Shown here piece by piece: positions 61,031 through 64,000 of a stretch of DNA of 64,000 nucleotides. The stretch is from Acidaminobacter sp. JC074 (GTDB taxonomy: Bacteria > Bacillota > Clostridia > Peptostreptococcales > Acidaminobacteraceae). Both the position numbers and the translations under genes were made by a program. The DNA lies in the NCBI RefSeq assembly GCF_022496765.1, contig NZ_VANV01000007.1, positions 1 through 64,000 of the forward strand, given 5' to 3'. Each line of letters begins with the position of its first letter. Position 1 is the stretch's first letter. The notes under the pieces were generated by a model, which saw nothing but the letters and a program-made list of their open reading frames with translations, was not told the origin of the DNA and ran no database searches.

Positions 61031-62392
61031 ATGAATAATCAAGAACGTGCAAAATTAATGGGTCAAGAAAAAATACCCAAAGTATTAATGAAACTGGCAT
61101 TACCAGCCATCATTGGTATGATGGTATCAGCCATTTACAACCTAGTAGACACCCTATTCGTTTCTATGTTAGGTACCATTGCCATCAGTGCAGTATCTGT
61201 TGTTTATCCAATGTTCATGCTCTTATCAGCAATAGGCCTTATGTTTGGTATAGGCGGTGCCTCATTTGTATCAAGACTTCTAGGTAAAGACAACAAAGAG
61301 AAGGCTGAAGAAGTTGCCACAACAACTGTATTAACTAGTGCTGGTACTTCTATACTTGTTACCATTTTCTTAATAGTCTTTTTACAGCCGGTACTTAAAA
61401 TGTTTGGTGCGACACCAGATATCATGCCATCGGCATTATCATATGGTCGAGTTCTTGTGTTCGGTTCAGCCTTTACAATTTTAAATATGACCTTTAACAA
61501 TCTTTTAAGAGCAGAAGGTTCAGCTAAGTATTCTATGATTGGTCTATCTTTAGGGGCTGTGCTGAATATCATACTGGATCCAATTTTCATCTTCGTCTTT
61601 GATTTTGGTGTATCGGGTGCAGCCATCGCAACGGTCATCTCACAAGCCATTTCAACGGTCGTTTTAATATCATTCTTTCTTAGAAAAAAGACCGTTATTC
61701 ACCTGTCATTAAAGAAGTTTAAACCTTCTACAGAAACATACTCTGAGCTTTTTAAGATTGGTATTCCAACATTTATCAGACAATTTTTAATGAGTTTTTC
61801 AATGGGACTTCTAAACACAGCAGCAAGCCCATATGGTGCAGAAGCCATTGCTTCACTGGGTATCGTTACTAAGGTCTTCTCTCTAGTGGCCATGGTCATA
61901 TTTGGATATGCACAAGGTTTCCAGCCAGTAGCAGGCTACAACTACGGTGCAGGTTATACCGACAGACTTAAAGAAGCCATCAGATTTTCACTTATTGTAA
62001 CATCTATTTTCTGTACGGTTTCAACACTTGTCTACTTTACCTTTACGCCACAGATCATCAGTATTTTCTCTAGTGATCCTAAGGTTGTTGAGATTTCAAT
62101 AAGAGCCATGAGAGCGATGGTATTATTCTTCCCATTGTTTGGTTTCCAAACGGTTTATGGGACCTTGTTTCAAGCTCTAGGAAAAGGTAAAGAAGCAGCA
62201 ACACTGTCTCTATCAAGACAAGGCATCTTCTTTATCCCAGCTATTTTGATACTGCCTCAAGTATTCCAACTAGATGGTGTTTTATTTGCTCAGCCATTTG
62301 CTGACTTATGTACCATCCTCTTGACGGCTGTTCTGGCTATAAGAGTTCATAAGGAAATCAATCAAATATCACCTGTAGAAGTTGCAGCATAA
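61031..62392 (+). CDS. MATE-family multidrug efflux pump
   Basis: 453 residues, twelve helices. KIPKVLMKLALPAIIGMMVSAIYNLVDTLFV opens the first half; the second begins near SELFKIGIPTFIRQF. The pattern QGFQPVAGYNYGAG is a typical MATE segment. Coupled to the tetR stop (AAGGAG in its last codons). Its own terminator follows at once. Confidence 0.92.
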   Translation: MNNQERAKLMGQEKIPKVLMKLALPAIIGMMVSAIYNLVDTLFVSMLGTIAISAVSVVYPMFMLLSAIGLMFGIGGASFVSRLLGKDNKEKAEEVATTTVLTSAGTSILVTIFLIVFLQPVLKMFGATPDIMPSALSYGRVLVFGSAFTILNMTFNNLLRAEGSAKYSMIGLSLGAVLNIILDPIFIFVFDFGVSGAAIATVISQAISTVVLISFFLRKKTVIHLSLKKFKPSTETYSELFKIGIPTFIRQFLMSFSMGLLNTAASPYGAEAIASLGIVTKVFSLVAMVIFGYAQGFQPVAGYNYGAGYTDRLKEAIRFSLIVTSIFCTVSTLVYFTFTPQIISIFSSDPKVVEISIRAMRAMVLFFPLFGFQTVYGTLFQALGKGKEAATLSLSRQGIFFIPAILILPQVFQLDGVLFAQPFADLCTILLTAVLAIRVHKEINQISPVEVAA

Positions 62393-62416
62393 AACTGGCC
62401 CAGCCAGTTTTTTTAG
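62392..62416 (+). terminator. terminator of the tetR-MATE operon
   Basis: An 8-bp stem (AAACTGGC / GCCAGTTT) with a 3-nt loop and seven T residues, starting at the last base of the stop codon. Confidence 0.9.
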
Positions 62417-62504
62417 AATTTAAGTTTTCTTAATATTCAGACTTTTATATTTACCTTAAAAGCCCTAAGTTCTATACTAGAAAAAAAGATAGTAAGGGGT
62501 TGTT

Positions 62505-62786
62505 ATGACGAAGACATTTAAGTATATAATTTTTAAAAGTTTTATGAATGTGTATTATACAGAAAAGAAAGATGAACTCATCGGCATCAAAATGAGGGCT
62601 TCTTTAAAGAATGAAGTCAAGGCCTACGCAAATTATATGAGGTCTCTTATATGGTTACGCTTTTACACAGGACTTATTGATATTGTTCTCAATACCTTGA
62701 TTCTTTTATGCATCTCGCTTTTTGTCTATCTGGTAACCATATTGATGTATTACCTGCTGTATTTTATGAATCACTTTCATCTGTAA
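62505..62786 (+). CDS. small membrane protein of unknown function
   Basis: 93 residues. A basic N-terminal half (residues 1-50, with many Lys/Arg) and two closely spaced hydrophobic segments (about 52-88). No family recognised. AAGGGG lies 7 nt before the ATG. A possible promoter (TTTACC, 17 bp, TATACT) ends near 62477, and a good terminator follows. It looks like a real monocistronic gene. Confidence 0.6.
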   Translation: MTKTFKYIIFKSFMNVYYTEKKDELIGIKMRASLKNEVKAYANYMRSLIWLRFYTGLIDIVLNTLILLCISLFVYLVTILMYYLLYFMNHFHL

Positions 62787-62792
62787 CTTAAA

Positions 62793-62820
62793 AGGATGTA
62801 GGCTGGGCCTACATCCTCTT
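62793..62820. terminator. bidirectional terminator between convergent genes
   Basis: An 11-bp perfect stem (AGGATGTAGGC / GCCTACATCCT) with a 3-nt loop. Short T-runs occur on both strands. Confidence 0.8.
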
Positions 62821-62823
62821 TGA

Positions 62824-64000
62824 TTACATATTTGTATCGTCTACCTTGTTTAACCAATCATTGATTGGTCCTACAATTTTCTTGATTGTACCATCTTCAA
62901 ATGGATTATGAAGATTGGCAAGTTCAACTAAGTCTAAGAATGACTTAGAACCACCTGCTTGACAAAGTCTTAAGTAGTCTGACCATGCTTTTTCTCTATC
63001 TTCATTTGACTTGTTCCAAAACTCAAATGCGCATACTTGAGCAAGTGTGTAGTCAATGTAGTAGAATGGGTTAGAGAAGATGTGTCCCTGCTTGAACCAG
63101 AAGCCCCCTCTTTCCATAAAAGCATTGTCCTCATAATCTCTATGAGGTAAGTATTTTTTCTCAATCTCACGCCATTTCGCTTTTCTTTCACCTGGTGTGA
63201 CATTTGGATTCTCATAAACAAAGTGTTGGAACTCATCTACGGTTACACCATATGGAATAAAGAGTAAAGCACCACTTAAATGAGCAAACTTGTACTTGTC
63301 CACATCTTCTTTAAAGAAGTTTTCCATCCAAGGCCATGCAAAGAACTCCATAGACATAGAGTGAATTTCACAAGCTTCTAATGTTGGCCATACATACTCA
63401 GGTAACTCATAGTTTCTACTTGAATATACTTGGAATGCATGTCCAGCTTCATGTGTTAAGACATCTACATCACCTGAAGTACCATTAAAGTTTGAGAAAA
63501 TAAATGGCGACTTGTAGTCAGAAATAAATGTACAGTAGCCACCACCAGCTTTGCCTTTTTTAGCTACTAAATCTAGTAAGTCATGGTCTACCATATAGTT
63601 AAAGAACTCATCTGTTTCTTTTGATAATTCCTTGTACATAGTCTTACCATTATCGATGATCCAATCTGGTTCACCTTTTGGTGTTGCATTACCTGTTAAG
63701 AAGTCTAATGACTCATCATAATACTTAAGCTTATCTACACCCAGTCTTTTAGCTTGACGATTTCTTAAGTCTGTTGCCACTGGTACTAAGTTTTCGTAAA
63801 CTTGCTTTCTATAGTTAGCTGCCATTTCAGCATTGTAATCAGAACGGGTTAATCTAGCATATCCAAGTTCTACAAAGTTTTTATAACCTAAAGTTCTTGC
63901 TATTTCATCACGAACCTTTACTTGCTCATCGTAGATTCTATCAAAATCAGCTTCATTTTCCTCAAAGAAGGCAGTTACTGCCTTTTGAGCAGCTAGTCTT
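62824..64000 (-). CDS. M3-family oligoendopeptidase (5' end outside window)
   Basis: The frame stays open to the window edge, giving about 391 C-terminal residues of a protein normally around 560-600. The zinc site is HEAGHAF (HExxH, with EACEIHSMSMEFF supplying the third ligand), as in M3B oligopeptidases (PepF-like). It cleaves short peptides in the cytoplasm. The Met at 63825 is internal, not a start: upstream codons continue the family-like sequence (YARLTRSDYNAEM). Confidence 0.9.
   Translation of the reverse strand, partial: RLAAQKAVTAFFEENEADFDRIYDEQVKVRDEIARTLGYKNFVELGYARLTRSDYNAEMAANYRKQVYENLVPVATDLRNRQAKRLGVDKLKYYDESLDFLTGNATPKGEPDWIIDNGKTMYKELSKETDEFFNYMVDHDLLDLVAKKGKAGGGYCTFISDYKSPFIFSNFNGTSGDVDVLTHEAGHAFQVYSSRNYELPEYVWPTLEACEIHSMSMEFFAWPWMENFFKEDVDKYKFAHLSGALLFIPYGVTVDEFQHFVYENPNVTPGERKAKWREIEKKYLPHRDYEDNAFMERGGFWFKQGHIFSNPFYYIDYTLAQVCAFEFWNKSNEDREKAWSDYLRLCQAGGSKSFLDLVELANLHNPFEDGTIKKIVGPINDWLNKVDDTNM

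Noticed and set aside
62824..63825. A short M3 peptidase starting at Met 63825
   Set aside because: The frame continues upstream to the window edge with family-like sequence, so this Met is internal.

Overview
The window reads as AT-rich chromosomal DNA of an anaerobic, Gram-positive-type (Firmicutes, probably Clostridia) bacterium. The signs are A/T-rich codon use with strong GGAGG-type ribosome binding sites, lipobox lipoproteins without outer-membrane genes, a GlpP-type glycerol antiterminator, a copper-amine-oxidase-type wall domain fused to GH18, a Zur/Fur-like 7-1-7 box, bacteriohemerythrin and a radical-SAM sulfatase-maturating enzyme. UGA is a normal stop in most genes, so the code is standard. 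No rRNA, tRNA, phage, insertion sequence or CRISPR array was recognised. Placement below class level is a guess.

Layout. 0-9 kb holds housekeeping and signalling genes: a degenerate phosphotransferase, an MFS carrier, an ADP-ribosylglycohydrolase homologue, a GH18 wall protein, a ppGpp-hydrolase-like HD protein, a lipoprotein, an HD-GYP protein, bacteriohemerythrin, GrpB and an amidase. Two tiny basic peptides lie on the opposite strand at 2.48-2.69 kb. 10-16 kb holds a CHASE-GGDEF cyclase, a possible small RNA, and an operon of ArsR-type regulator, aldehyde dehydrogenase, GlpP and GlpK. 15.7-23.4 kb holds a ZIP metal transporter with a Zur-like box, two TetR circuits, and a beta-galactosidase with its sugar symporter. 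23.4-31 kb holds SbcCD, a nitroreductase, an Fe-S-flavoprotein-like reductase and a uracil permease behind an attenuator-like leader.

31-47 kb is the metabolic centrepiece. A divergent sensor/AraC regulator faces a long minus-strand run: two ABC permeases, a binding lipoprotein, a sulfatase, a six-hairpin glycosidase-like protein, a second sulfatase, GH31, GH97 and the sulfatase-maturating enzyme. All enzymes lack signal peptides and both sulfatases are Cys-type (C-x-P-x-R). The likely design is import of intact sulfated, alpha-linked oligosaccharides followed by desulfation and cleavage in the cytoplasm. The transport ATPase is not here.

47-64 kb holds an ElaA acetyltransferase, two more c-di-GMP proteins, ExoIII, a MATE pump, two unknown membrane-anchored proteins, a double flavodoxin-like protein, an arsenic operon (arsR-acr3-arsC), a peroxide operon, a Crp/Fnr regulator with paired YdcZ-type exporters, a TetR-MATE operon, and an M3 peptidase cut by the window end.

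The most important correction to a naive reading is in the peroxide operon. What looks like a 100-residue truncated glutathione peroxidase is a complete 156-residue protein with an in-frame UGA exactly at the catalytic selenocysteine position, followed by a bacterial SECIS-like hairpin, and co-transcribed with an OhrR-type thiol sensor. Also notable is the compact punctuation: stop codons lie inside terminator hairpins, and consensus promoters begin inside or directly against the upstream gene's terminator.
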